NCBI GenBank assembly: GCA_025642075.2
Contig: JAODUO010000642.1
Span: 18,501 to 82,500, forward strand
Length of the DNA stretch: 64,000 nt
Source: Ridgeia piscesae
Lineage: Eukaryota > Annelida > Polychaeta > Sabellida > Siboglinidae
Direction: 5' to 3'
Under the pieces are notes generated by a model. That model made no database searches. It was not told the DNA's origin and was given only the letters and a program-made list of their open reading frames with translations. Below, piece after piece: positions 10,467 through 22,051 of this stretch; position 1 is the stretch's first letter, and every line of letters starts with the position of its first letter. Made by a program: the position numbers and the translations under genes.

Positions 10467-11775
10467 TATTATATATATATTATAATGTTTATAATATATA
10501 TATAATTTTTATATATATATATACATGTCCAAATACATGTGCATATTGAAATTATAAGAAATACGTTGTCATTGATAATGGTTAGCTATCTATCTCATTC
10601 ACAACTGAATTTTAAATGTCAAACTCTGTGCTGCAGTTCTGTCGTTTAACTGTTCAGTTTCAAGAAACTATATGTCCAAAGACAAGCAAGTTTATTCTCC
10701 ACATCATACACACTTATCTGATGTTCAATAAATGTGTTTACAATTATTACTATTATATAAATGGTAACATCATAGTTGATAGAATTCTGACATACATTCT
10801 AGCATTGCATTACAACATTATTGTGATACATACTTGCAATAAATTATTGTAATTGCCGTATTACCAAAACTGAAGTAAGATGTTGTTGAAATAAAGCATA
10901 GTTACTTTAGGTCAGTGTATCGTGTTGTGTAATGTTTGATTGTATCATTTCTGTAATTGGATACTATTTCTTTATTTCAATATTATGAATATGCAGCAAT
11001 TTAAAAAAATGCGAATTTCTCCTTCAGAACTCGACACTCTGTATCTGCAATTAGAAATATTGCATTCTTTCTTCTTGCCTACTTGATGAAACCAGTTCAA
11101 TGGCAGATGGAACTGAGACACTGCAGGATGAAGCTGGATCACTAGATGCCATGTACCACAAACATTATACCTTACAGCTGCTTGATCGTTATTCCTTGGG
11201 AAATCTTCAGATACAGCAGTCACCTTATTGTGACTAGAATCTGGAATAATGTAGATGTAGGGAATTTATTAGTTGTGTGATTGGGTGATAACTAACAACA
11301 AATGAACAGTTGAAATATATTGCATATAAATATTGCATCGTTACTGCGCTGCTATGTGTCTTTGCAATCTTTGTTCTTGATGCATACCTACACCTGTCTG
11401 AGTTATGCTATTCTCTTTTTTTGTAAATAATTAAGTGATGCAAATAGTAATACATATATATGAATTATCATAATTAAAAATGTTATATATTTTAACATGC
11501 TGAATTTGTTTTTATATTGTATGGGAATTATAATCACTTGAGGTAATAATTAAGGCATTAAGCTTTCTTCTGACGTGATTTGTTATGATACATGACACAA
11601 ACATATATAAGATTATAAAAATTACTTTGTAAGTATTATATATAAAATATTTTTTTTATAAATGGGGTCTATGTTAGTACATATTTTTCTGAGGTTAGCA
11701 AATATTGAGTAATCTCTGCAAAAGAAATGTCAATGCAAGATTTTAGAACAGTTACCCTCTGTATCATCCACCATA
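9801..11775. other. Gene-free AT-rich stretch with an (AT)n tract
   Basis: The stretch holds a perfect (AT)n tract at 10405-10466 followed by imperfect AT palindromes to 10524. The rest is AT-rich with short chance frames (for example 10972-11223 on the - strand) that show no domain, codon bias or splice support. Confidence 0.5.
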
Positions 11776-12000
11776 TTGTCTTGTCTTAGTGTTGTCTATG
11801 CGATGATGCGCCTCACCAAGTTCTCAGTAGGCACCTCATGTAGATGCTATAATATCCTTGCCTCTGATTTTATTTGCGCCATCATTATCAAACAGCTTCT
11901 TTGTTCTCTTTTCGTCTATTTTGTCTGGGCTACTGTGTTCCCACTGTCACCCACAACATTCACGTTATCGGCAAACTTTGCCAGATTAAAATAGTTTAGA
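11776..12000 (-). pseudogene. Very decayed reverse-transcriptase remnant (tentative)
   Basis: On the - strand, LAKFADNVNVVGDSGNTVAQT resembles an RT catalytic neighbourhood (xYADDxNxxG), with the second Asp of the pair replaced by Asn. Three stops follow within 240 nt. Only this one motif supports the call, so chance is quite possible. Confidence 0.25.
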
Positions 12001-13381
12001 AAATGAATAAAATTCATATAACAGAAGAAAAGTGTCCCTCCAAAAAGTATTATAATAGTAATTCCACCACTGCTTCATGGGAAACGACTCTATAGAAAGA
12101 TGACATGGAGCAACGTTGACAATACTAAACACATTTCCGAAAATGTATAGCAATGTGTTATAAGACTACACGTTCAAAAGGTATGCAAGTTATGGTCGAC
12201 AAGGAGTGCAGTATGACAAAACGAAGAGAATACGACTGCATCATTCCATATCTACAGTAGGCGCATCTACACTGAACACTGAGCCACGGAATGTTAGAAG
12301 GAAAGATACACAGTGGACGACCAGAGTGATACTGGCACTGAGTAATAGGAACTTCTTTTTAAGAGACTTGATAACAGCACTTGATAACACTACTTGAGTA
12401 GATTGAGACGTCTACTAGATAGTGCGAACAGAAATCGTGCGTCCTAAATTGTTTCATACTGTTTTGAACAAAACAAATATAGTCCCGTATCAACGTAGAC
12501 GACATATTCTAAAATGTTAACTCGTCTGTTAACACTCAATATCGTGAAAACAAATAATGTTTTGTGAAATTCTTACGGAAACTGGCAAGCGGAATTCCAA
12601 TTTCGTTAATTAATGAAAAACACGCATACGACCAGGTAAAAAACCGTGCGTCCTAATTGCCCTTAATAAATTGCTCTTTGGCAAGTAAACCACTGCAAGA
12701 ACCGATCTACAGTATAATAAAAATGGATAAGAGCGCGAACACAGTTAATTGGTAGATATTTTGACCTGTGACTGGATGGATTGTAGAAATCATTTACTGA
12801 GGCAGCGCCTGCGACAGCGATTCATGAATCGTGGCATCGCCTACTCATGACAGTGACAATGACAACCAACGTTGATAAGCGATACAATGCCAATGGACAA
12901 ATGGAGAGATGCCTCAAAAATAGAGAGAGTAATACTTGTTTCCTTGTTATATCCACGATTACATTGTAAAACATGAGGATCAACGTAACATCTGGGTAAA
13001 TAAAATAAAATGACGGGAGGCGCCTGCGCTCTTCGAACAGTTAGTTGGGGTTTCCCGGGTTCCCCATGTCTAAAATTAGCCCAACTTAAAACGTCGGGAC
13101 AATCGCGTAAAAGTCTCTGACTTATTGTCTCGGTCTAACGTCCGGTTCATGCATACCAACTTGGCGGTGGCAGAAGTTAATTTTCGCGGACAATAGCATA
13201 TGACTTATAATATATATATATATAATATTATGGTAGTTGGTCTTGCCTCTTGGCCGGGGTCCGGAAGTGGGATAGAATTAAGTTCTGATTGTGATGGTTT
13301 ATAGCGGTAATCTTGCTTAATTATTAGCAGTGGCATAGCCATGCTTTTGCATTGGAGGGGGCGACCCGATAACGAGCAAAC

Positions 13382-13385
<4 letters not shown>
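12001..13385. other. Gene-free stretch with dispersed-repeat debris
   Basis: No supported gene. GTGCGTCCTAAATTG at 12437 recurs as GTGCGTCCTAATTG at 12646, an imperfect direct repeat about 210 bp apart. At 13143-13155 lies the inverted copy of the TATGCATGAACCG motif from 9485. At about 13328 a CAGTGGCATAGCCATG element end begins. Confidence 0.4.

Positions 13386-13451
<66 letters not shown>
13386..13451. repeat. (AT)n microsatellite
   Basis: A perfect TA dinucleotide run of about 65 bp, directly beside the 3' tail of the LINE to the right. Confidence 0.95.
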
Positions 13452-13454
<3 letters not shown>

Positions 13455-14742
13455 AGAAGAACATTTGTAAAGCGCCATAAATCTAGAAATATCCATTCGG
13501 AGGCGCTGTACATGAGTATGTATACATTTGTCGTATAATTATAATATTAGTTTGTTAAGGTAAATAAAATACATAAACTATTTCTAAAAAGTAATAGTAA
13601 TAAATAATAAAATAAATAAGTTAGCTAAAGATAATTTTTAAAATAAATGAATGGTATATTGATAATAAAATAATGAGTATGACATTATTAAAATTAATGT
13701 AAAACATGTACAAGATAATAAATAGGTAAACATAAAATACAAATTAAATAAACTGACAGGTGTCTACACTTCATACACAGCCCGGAATAGGTGGGTTTTC
13801 AATAGTCTTTTAAAAGTCACGAGGCAACAGGTTTTCTTCATCTCGGCAGGGAGAGAGTTCCACAGTCGTGGACCTGCTACTGAGAACATTCTATCACCGT
13901 ATCGGCTGCGAGATGGCGGCACGTAGAAGTCATTGTTTGTGGTTGAGCGTAATACTTTCGTAGCTTTTTGTTCAAGCAGGTCGGTGGTGTAAAGTGGCGC
14001 CAGTCGATGTTGTGCACGAAACACCAGAAGCAGGATTGAGTACTGCACTCGTTGTTTCACCGGGAGCCAGTGTAATTTCATGAGAACTGGTGTAATATGT
14101 TCACATCTGTGGCAGAGGACCACTAGTCTAGCGGCAGCGTTTTTGGACTCTGTAGCTTAGATATTAGGCACTGTGGGAGATCATACAGGAGACAGTTCGC
14201 GTAGTCAATTGTCGATATAACAAGAGAATATATAAGGCGGACGGCGGCTTTCTGGGTGACAGATTATCGGATCGACGCAATGTTCCTTAGATGGTAGTAT
14301 GATGTACTGCAGACATGTTTAACATGGCTGACCATTGATATTTCTGTGTCAAATATAACGTTGATGTTTCTGCCAGTAGGACTTGGCGTTATGTCGCAGT
14401 CGCCAATTTTGATCACGGTGATGTTGTGGTTCGCTCGATTGTTACGTGATGATAGCACAAGTGCGACCCTTTTGTCGTCATTCACCTTTAGCTGATTGTC
14501 GCCCACCATGCACGAACATCGTTTAAGCATTGCTCAATTCGGCGTAATGACAACAATCTGTTAATTTCTGTCATTTCAAATTTGATGTACAGCTGGGTAT
14601 CATCAGCGTATAGGTGGAAGCCGAGATTGTGCCTCCTAATAATATCACCGATAGGAGCTGTGTACGCAGAGAACAACAGAGGTCCCAGCACCGATCATTG
14701 AGGTACTCCACAAGCGACGCCGGTTTTGCTGGAAGCACACCT

Positions 14743-14804
<62 letters not shown>

Positions 14805-16230
14805 ACTGCGACCGATCAGTTAGATATGACCGCATCCATGCTAGCACGGAGCCAGCCATTCCGTAGCGATGTTCTAAACGGCTGAGGAGTATTTCATGGT
14901 TATGTGTCGAAGGCAGCCGACATGTCGAGTAAGACTAGAATTACTCCAAACCGCCTGTCAAGTGCCCCGAGGATGTCATTCTTCCCACTGTTCTATCTCA
15001 GAGGTATAGTAGTCAAACTTCGCTTTTATGATCGTCCTCTTTACCTCTGCGCATTGTGTCTTATATATTCCACGATGTACTTGAAGTGATGTGTGACGCC
15101 ACTTCCCACTGTCGTCTAATTTGTTTGGCTTTGATAACCTTCTTATTATACCAAGGTACCAGTGGACGATCGGCGATGCGACATGTCTGTGGTGGTGCAT
15201 GCTTCTCGATAGGTTTGGTCAAGACCACATTGTAGTGGTTTGCAAGTGCAGTTGTTGTTTGTTTGCCGGACGAGATCGCGGTCGGTAAAGACGAGGCGAT
15301 GTCGCTACAAAATGCAGGTTTGTTAATGGCTTTATACTTTCGGTACGTGATTGTTTTCCGCGGAACGACCGGTTTCCCATTGTCAACGAGACATTCCACC
15401 CAAAGGTGATCGGAGGGCAGCAACGTAGTTTTTGTCGAAGTGATGGATGGAGTGAGGATCAGATCAATTGTGTGACCGTCAATGTGTGTTTGGACATGTT
15501 GAATGATATTGAGTGACTCAAGCAGATCAGCGAAATGTTTCACATTGTTGTCGGATGGCACATCCCAGTGGATGTTGAAATCGCCGACAATCGCAAAACG
15601 GTTGAAACTCGATCGGTAAACAAGGCCAACACCACCACCACGGCGACTTTTCCGAGGTAGATGTACAAACTTATAGTCGGCAGGGGTCAGGTCTTTTATG
15701 ACTTTATTGTCTTTTTCACCAATGTTCAACCATGTTTCGGAGATGGCTATAAGATCCATGTTTACCTCAGTCACGTAATCCGTAAAAACATCGGTTTTGT
15801 TGCAAATTGAGCGGGCGTTGACAATGCCCAATTTGACCGGCACCGCGACACGGCTGCTCGCACTTTTGCTAATGGCACGGGGGACATAACAACGTCGACG
15901 TCGACTCCAGGTTCACTGTGATCCATCGATGGTGACGGTGTCACTGATACACACGTAATATTGTCATAATTAACACAGTTGGTGTCAGAGTGGGCAACTG
16001 TCGGTCGCGTGGACACAATGACATGTATCGGTCGTTGTTTGCGTGCACCCCTACGACAGCCTCGATGGGTGGGCCGATGGAGTGCCACCCCCGCTTCACA
16101 GCAGCTCTCCAGGCAGCATTGTTAAGCCTAAAGTGACTGTGACCGCTGGGCCGTAGCCGATACAGGTAGTCTTGGGTCAGGATGGGCATGTAAACAATGT
16201 CCACTTTGTTCGGGTAACACATGACTGACT
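13455..16230 (-). mobile_element. L2/CR1-like LINE with endonuclease and RT remnants, internally deleted
   Basis: The - strand order is 5' region (16222-15771), APE endonuclease plus linker (15843-15061), RT (about 14980-14264) and C-terminus (14123-13764). The APE block starts LGIVNARSICNKTD and has IAISETWLN and RRGGGVGLVYR, but then jumps to VGDFNIHWD, so roughly 60 residues of the central endonuclease are deleted. The RT keeps an intact catalytic LYADDTQLY, and the C-terminus has LHWLPVKQRVQYSILLLVF and PRLWNSLPAE. Several frameshifts and an (AT)n tract inside the RT gene show it is dead. The 3' end (about 13540-13455) has the paired GCGCC/GGCGC hairpin typical of these tails. Tandem 720-bp repeats lie directly upstream. 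Confidence 0.85.
14745..14801. repeat. (AT)n microsatellite inside the LINE reverse transcriptase
   Basis: The perfect AT run sits exactly between the RT segments encoding SYLTDRSQCD and QGVLPAKPA, where a functional element would encode the VPQGSVLGP region. It therefore replaced or expanded within coding sequence after the element died. Confidence 0.95.
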
Positions 16231-16256
16231 ACCAGATTGTCAATGTCACACAGGTG
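16231..16256. other. Junction between LINE 5' region and tandem repeat array
   Basis: A short stretch between the first LINE frame (ends 16222) and the first repeat unit. Confidence 0.3.
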
Positions 16257-18180
16257 CAATAGGGCGTGCAAGTCTCGCGCGCGAAAACGAGGCTGGGGGC
16301 AGTTGGGGCAGGAGGTCCATATACTCCATGTTAAAATATAGGACTTTGTTTTGTTTTGGTCGTAATAATCGAACTGTCCCGAAATAGCGTATTTCAGTTA
16401 TATTGTCCGAAGGATTATTACAAGCAGAAGCAGTGGAACATTTTGCCGGTGACAATGATCACGGAAATCATGAATTTTAATCGATTATTATTATGGTGGT
16501 TGTCATGGCAATAGCGGCAAGTAGTTGTGTTTGGCGATCTTGACTAATAATGAAGAGTGCCAGTTTTCGCGCAATACAACCTGTTTGGGCCAAACGTATA
16601 CATGTGTTATGATTATGGGCATTTAGACAACTTGTCAGATATAAGTGCTTATCGAAACCACAACGTACAGCAATGTAAAACGCAAATCCCGTAAAAGACA
16701 CATACAGCCTAGCATCGTGTCGATTATCTGCACTACGTAAATCGCTATGTGCCTATGATAGTGTGATAAACTCAATATTAAATCGGACATTTAAGATAAG
16801 AAACGTATAACACAAGATATTTATTATCTGATTTTCCTAGTATTCATCAGTCGGAAGCTACAACTGTCATCCATCGTTAGAATATTATTCTTGTGTCCAG
16901 TCCCCAATTAGTCTCGCTTAGTCCCCAATAAGCTCCAGTCGCTCGGAGTCACGCCATGTATCGTGACCCACTTGCAGGCCCTATAGGACATGCAAGTCTC
17001 GCGCGCGAAAACGAGGCTGGGGCAGTTGGGGGCAAGAGGTCCATATACATATTATACACCATGTTAACTTTGTTTTGTTTTTGGTCGTAATAATCGAACT
17101 GTTCCGAAATAGCGTATTTCAGTTATATTGTCCGAAAGATTATTACAAGCAGAAGCAGTGGAACATTTTGCCGGTGACAATGATCACGGAAATCATGAAT
17201 TTTAATCGATTTTATGGTGGTTGCATGGCAATAGCGGCAAGTACTTGTGTTTGGCGATCTTGACTAATAATGAAGAGTGCCAGTTTTCGCGCAATACAAC
17301 CTGTTTGGGCCAAAGTATACATGTGTTATGATTATGGGCATTTAGACAACTTGTCAGATATAAGTGCTTATCGAAACCACAACGTACAGCAATGTAAAAC
17401 GCAAATCCCGTAAAAGACACATACAGCCTAGCATCGTGTCGATTATCTGCACTACGTAAATCGCTATGTGCCTATGATAGTGTGATAAACTCAATATTAA
17501 ATCGGACATTTAAGATAAGAAACGTATAACACAAGATATTTATTATCTGATTTTCCTAGTATTCATCAGTCGGAAGCTACAACTGTCATCCATCGTTAGA
17601 ATATTATTCTTGTGTCCAGTCCCCAATTAGTCTCGCTTAGTCCCCAATAAGCTCCAGTCGCTCGGAGTCACGCCATGTATCGTGACCCACTTGCAGGCCC
17701 TATTGCAAATGTAAGTCGGATAAATTAATAAAAATGAACAAACACTTCATAAAAATCACTCCCACCAACGTCCTCGTGGTATGCAGTTTGGGCGAAACGT
17801 GTACATGTGTTATGATTATGTGCATTTAGACAACTTGTCAGATATAAGTGCTTATCGAAACCACAACGTACAGCAATGTAAAATTCCGTAAAAGACACAT
17901 ACGGTCTAACATCATGTCTATTATCTGCACTACGTAAATCGCTATGTGCCTATGATAGTGTGATAAACTCAATATTAAATTGGACATTTAAGATAAGAAA
18001 CGTATAACACAAGATATTTATGAACTGATTTTCCTAGTATTCATCAGTCGTTAGCTACAACTGTCATCCATCGATATTATTCTTGTGTCCAGTCCCAATT
18101 AGTCTCGCTTAGTCCCCAATAAGCTCCAGTCGCTCGGAGTCACGCCATGTATCGTGACCCACTATTGCAAATGTAAGTCG
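16257..18180. repeat. Tandem array of 720-bp units, 2.5 copies; possible LINE 5' monomers
   Basis: Copy A is about 16257-16983 and copy B about 16984-17703. They are nearly identical except small indels; both start near GCAAGTCTCGCGCGCGAAAA and end CGTGACCCACTTGCAGGCCC. Copy C, about 17788-18171, is truncated at its left and more diverged. Copies B and C are each followed by TTGCAAATGTAAGTCGGATA. On the - strand this array is immediately upstream of the LINE at 13455-16230, so the units could be promoter-bearing 5' monomers, as known for some mammalian L1s. That role is inference. The - strand frames at 16701-16477 and 17420-17202 are the same segment in copies A and B and look non-coding. 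Confidence 0.85.
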
Positions 18181-18850
18181 GATAAATTACTAAAAATAAA
18201 ATATAGCAGTCAAATAGTTGTATCTAGATGTATTGTCAATATAAACATAGTAGGAGTCGACAAGTCTTACAAGACAAGACAATATTAATAAACACTTATT
18301 CAAATGGGGACTGTGTAGTCATACAGATGCAAACAGGTCTGTAGGAAAGGGTAACTGGAAGTTAGGAAGGCCTGCATCGCTGTCGGATGTACATGTTTGA
18401 AATTGGTGGTGCATAACAGTTGTAAAACAAGAGGAAATATTGATTGATAAGTATTATTATTATGTGAAGATTATTCATAAAATAGTACTAGACATATATT
18501 GGGTAATAGTTTGGTTAAAAGTTTGTCAGTTAACAGTATTTTGAGCAGATTTATATAGTGGATGATAATAGGGTAATATAGCCATCGACAAGTTTGTAAT
18601 CAAGATTGAGCAAATCTGATTATTTGATAGAATGTATATAATATATAAAGTAATAAGCATAACAGCTACGTACGTTTGTCTATGTAGGTAGTGTCCAACT
18701 ATCCGCTAGGGAACCGTACCAGTAAAGACTAAAATTGTCGGTTGTGTATAACATTATGAGATGCAGTTAATGTCCACATTAAGCAGTCTTTTTAAAGACT
18801 AAGTTGGTATACCAACTGAGTAAATTTTTGAGTACCTGGGTCATCATAAT
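18181..18850. other. Gene-free stretch before CR1 ORF1
   Basis: Part may be the 5' UTR of the CR1 element that starts coding at 18851. No other feature is seen. Confidence 0.4.
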
Positions 18851-20310
18851 ATGGCACCTTGCAAGCGGCAAATGAAGGCAACGGGGCACTTGGTGTGTGA
18901 TCATTGCCACAGCTTTGTAGAGTTTGCTCTACCTGGATGCGTAAAGGCATGGGCAGAGACAATGGAAGAAGATTTTACTTTCCAGTGCATGGGGTGTTGA
19001 AATGTGGAATGTCTTACAGCAGAGTTAGCTAGGCTAACCGGTATTGTGAAGGGGATGGAGATGAAAATGACCAAAGAGATGGATGGAATCGTGAGCGATG
19101 ACATGGAGAGAGGTCGGAAGGAGCAATGCAGTGACAAGAAGGATGAGGACAGGAGATTGAGAGGAGAGAGGGCGAGTGCAAGGAACACAAATGGAGAAAG
19201 AACAACCGAAAACATGACATGCAGGAAGGTGACATAGGAGAAAGTGACAATAGAGAAGGAGGGTTAGACAATGGGACAAGAGCAGAGAGAAGTACATGTG
19301 ACAGGAGGAAAGATGAAGGGATGAAAGGAAGTGAGAGTAGATGTGTCGAAAGGGATGTCAATAACAGGGATGGTGACAGGAAGAAAAGAGGCAGGGAAAA
19401 CAGGAACAACAGAGAAGGCGGAAAGTCAGCGACCAGGTAGATGCAAAACGGAGGAGCTACTCTGAGGCAGTGATTGAGGGGGCATTGAGAACATATAGGG
19501 TATTTATTTGGCGACCCAATTTTGCGAAAGACAAACAATACATTAAGCAAGGGAGAAGATATTGTTGTTTGTCTTCCGGGGGCTAGGATAGAGCACGTAA
19601 ACTGAAAGGGTAGAGAACACATTGTGGCATGGCCAGGGAGGATCTATATTAGTATATGTCGGGACGAACAATGCAGACAGGGAGTGGACAACTAGAATAG
19701 TGCAGAGATTCAGACCGTTGGTAGGGAAACTGAAGAAGACAAGAGTTGAACAGATTATTCTCTCAGGAATCTTGCCAATAATGGGAGGAAGGGGAGCAAC
19801 ATATAGAAACTGCAAGAGGATGGCAACCAACACTCTAGTAGAGCAGATATGTGAAGAAGAAGGAGTTGGATTCGTAGATTTGTGTGTATACTTTGTTGTG
19901 AAAGACGTGAGAGATGGCCTCCATATAAGCGGAAAGGGCGCAGCAGTATTCTCTGAGAACATACTTCGATCTATGGACAGTGGAACAGGTTGCAACTATT
20001 TAAATTAGATTCCCAGGGGAGATTCACAGAGTAGCCAAATACTGGAGGTACAGATAAGAACAGCGAAAAGAAATCAGCAAAGAACAGTCTGGAAAACTCT
20101 TAAACAAATTGGTTATAAATGTGTTTGTTTAAATGCAAGGAGCATAGTAAACAAAATAAATTAACTAAACATTATGGTAGAAGATATTAACCCCCCACAC
20201 AGGTATAACTGAATCTAGGGCCACCACCGATATATCAGATGCCGAATTAGGAATGACAGGATGTGTCATGTTTAGGAAAGAGAGAATAGGAAGAAAGAAG
20301 TAAACCTGCC
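18851..20310 (+). mobile_element. CR1 LINE: ORF1 with zinc-finger and esterase domains, start of ORF2, 3'-truncated
   Basis: ORF1 starts at ATG 18851. An N-terminal Cys/His cluster (CDHCHSFVEFALPGC ... CMGC) is followed by a stop at 18998 and a basic, Arg/Glu-rich coiled segment to about 19440. From about 19500 a SGNH/GDSL-type esterase domain is clear: GDPIL, GEDIVVCLPGARIEHV, SILVYVGTNNADREW, QIILSGILPIMGG, and DGLHISGKGAAVFSENIL with the distal Asp/His (DGLH), ending GCNYLN at 20008. Such an esterase is a known ORF1 feature of CR1 elements. The GDS nucleophile Ser is Pro here. From about 20100 ORF2 begins (CVCLNARSIVNKIN, GITESRATTDISDAELG) but stops near 20310, before the RT. Multiple stops show it is dead. 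Confidence 0.85.
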
Positions 20311-20329
20311 TAAAAACTAGTCTGGTTGT

Positions 20330-20430
20330 CTAGTAAAGTCAATGTGTCATCCACCCCACCCTACAGTAGTCAATCAAATGTCACAGTATCCTAACCTTAA
20401 CCCATCCACAGGCCTGGATGTAACTGAATC
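20330..20430 (-). repeat. Partial copy of the hAT-like MITE found complete at 51423-52152
   Basis: The reverse complement contains TTCAGTTACATCC, GTGGATGGGTTAAGGTTAGG, CTGTAGGGTGGGGTGG and ACATTGA followed by TTTACTAGACAA. These match, in the same order, the sequence at about 51977-52070. It is a truncated copy of that element. Confidence 0.65.
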
Positions 20431-20616
20431 CCACGTCATTAAAACATTAATAATTTTTTGCCAGTGAACAACTGGCTACAGTAGTAACAGCTACGTTCGG
20501 GTGGACGGGTCTCTGCATAAAGCTACAGTGACATGAGTGACTGTCTTGGAGTCACTCGTTCTAGCTCTCGTGATTTGACGATTCTGGATAGATAGGTAAC
20601 TTGGTACTAGAAACTC

Positions 20617-21922
20617 ATGGTACAACTCGCAGAGTCGGTGTTCGACCGCCGGCGTATCGACACCGCGTCCTCCGAATTTTTTGACAGGCCTTTCGGTCCC
20701 GGGAATACACAGGCGATAGACGGACATCACTTCACACAAGGTGATGTATGCCCACGCCGTACACCAGCAGCAGCTGCTGGTTCCGCCCGGCAAAGTGACA
20801 TTGACGCCAATAATTTTGTATTGCCGTTCTCCTGTTCGGGCGATAATAACACCACTCACAATCACATAGTATATGGTGACCGGCTTGAATATTCCTGTTC
20901 GGATGACGATGGAGCCTGGAGTTGTGTGGATGGACAGTACACTGACCAATCTCCACAATCAGTTGCCGTACAACCGGAGGAACAATGTGACATGATGTCA
21001 CATTCAGAACGAGTTACCCTGGCTCGCACTTTTCTCGGTGATGAATTGCCCGCGACTGACAGTCTCGTTCCTCGTACAGTGCCACGTTTGTCAGCACTAG
21101 CACAAGCTGACTATAACGTTCCTGTCGCTCCCCAGCCTGGATTTCCTTTTTCTGAAGCAATGATCAATCACTTTCAGAAAATTCAACAGGAATTACAAAC
21201 CACACCCGGGGGCAAATCACACCGATTTGCTTCGGTACCTCGCTCCAGAGTGGCTATGTACTCTCCGTTAGAGCTTCCTTCTACAGGTTTTCGGCTTTCA
21301 CAAGACTCCCCTGTTGAAGATAAGGGCTTCACCGAGATTTATCGGTCGCAGGTGGGGGGAGCACGACTAGGCACGGAGAAGAAGTATATCCGTGACCTCG
21401 CAGCCATGACACGCCGACGGCTGTGCATCTCCTCATTCCAAGACTGGATGGGAGCTGCTCTCAATCGGGCTATACAAGGCCTGATTAACCACGTGAACAT
21501 TGGAAGTGTTTCCAGAGAACAGCTGTTAGAACAGCTTAAGGCAACACTACAGTTGTCTCAGTCAGTGGCAACTGGTTGGTCCAATGGCGCTACTTTGAAT
21601 TGCGCCATCGCCTACAACGCTACGAGGACTCTCTCCCCTTGTGTCACTAGAGGAACGGGAGCTCCTGCGCACGGCTCCATTTGGGGCATCGTCAATATTC
21701 GACGAGCTCGCAACTAAACTACAGTTGCGGAACAAGGTGGCCAGTCGGCAACGAGACTATGCCCTATACAGGGGCTCGGCACTTTTACCGTCGGTAAAAC
21801 ACGTGCTACTCCACATCGGTCAGCACCGGCTAGATCCGCAACACGACGGCAGGCTACTATGCCAATGCCACTGTCGTTCTCACGTCAGCAGCCCTTTCTG
21901 GCCACTAGAGGACGTGGTTTAG
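20617..21922 (+). pseudogene. DIRS element gag-like ORF, frameshifted
   Basis: The frame from 20617 runs 366 residues. It continues, after a frameshift around 21640, as the frame ending 21922 (LEERELLRTAPFGASS then LQLRNKVASRQRDYALYRG). The last segment matches LQLRDKVIGRQRENALYRAS in the second DIRS element at about 33190-33250. Position directly before a DIRS-type RT and this shared segment identify it as the gag-like first ORF, expected to encode the particle/nucleic-acid-binding protein. The central part has ALNRAIQGLINHVNIGSVSR and ends in a typical helical region. The Cys-rich N-terminus seen in the other copy at 31847 is missing, so the 5' end is truncated. Confidence 0.7.
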
Positions 21923-22051
21923 GACGTCCCTTTCGCCAACGAGGAGGACGACGACACAGGTTATGACTACCTGTGTCCCAGAACGCAGGCACCGGTCAGC
22001 CCAATCATTACGCGACCTTCGAACCTCTACCCTCTAGACATAACACGACAG

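Noticed and set aside
11776..11994. + strand hydrophobic 72-residue frame
   Set aside because: More likely the complement of a decayed RT motif on the - strand; no splice or homology support.
12206..12397. + strand frame with RRKDTQWTTRVILALSNRNF, faintly like a Tc1/mariner helix-turn-helix
   Set aside because: Only one weak resemblance, no catalytic region, no inverted ends seen.
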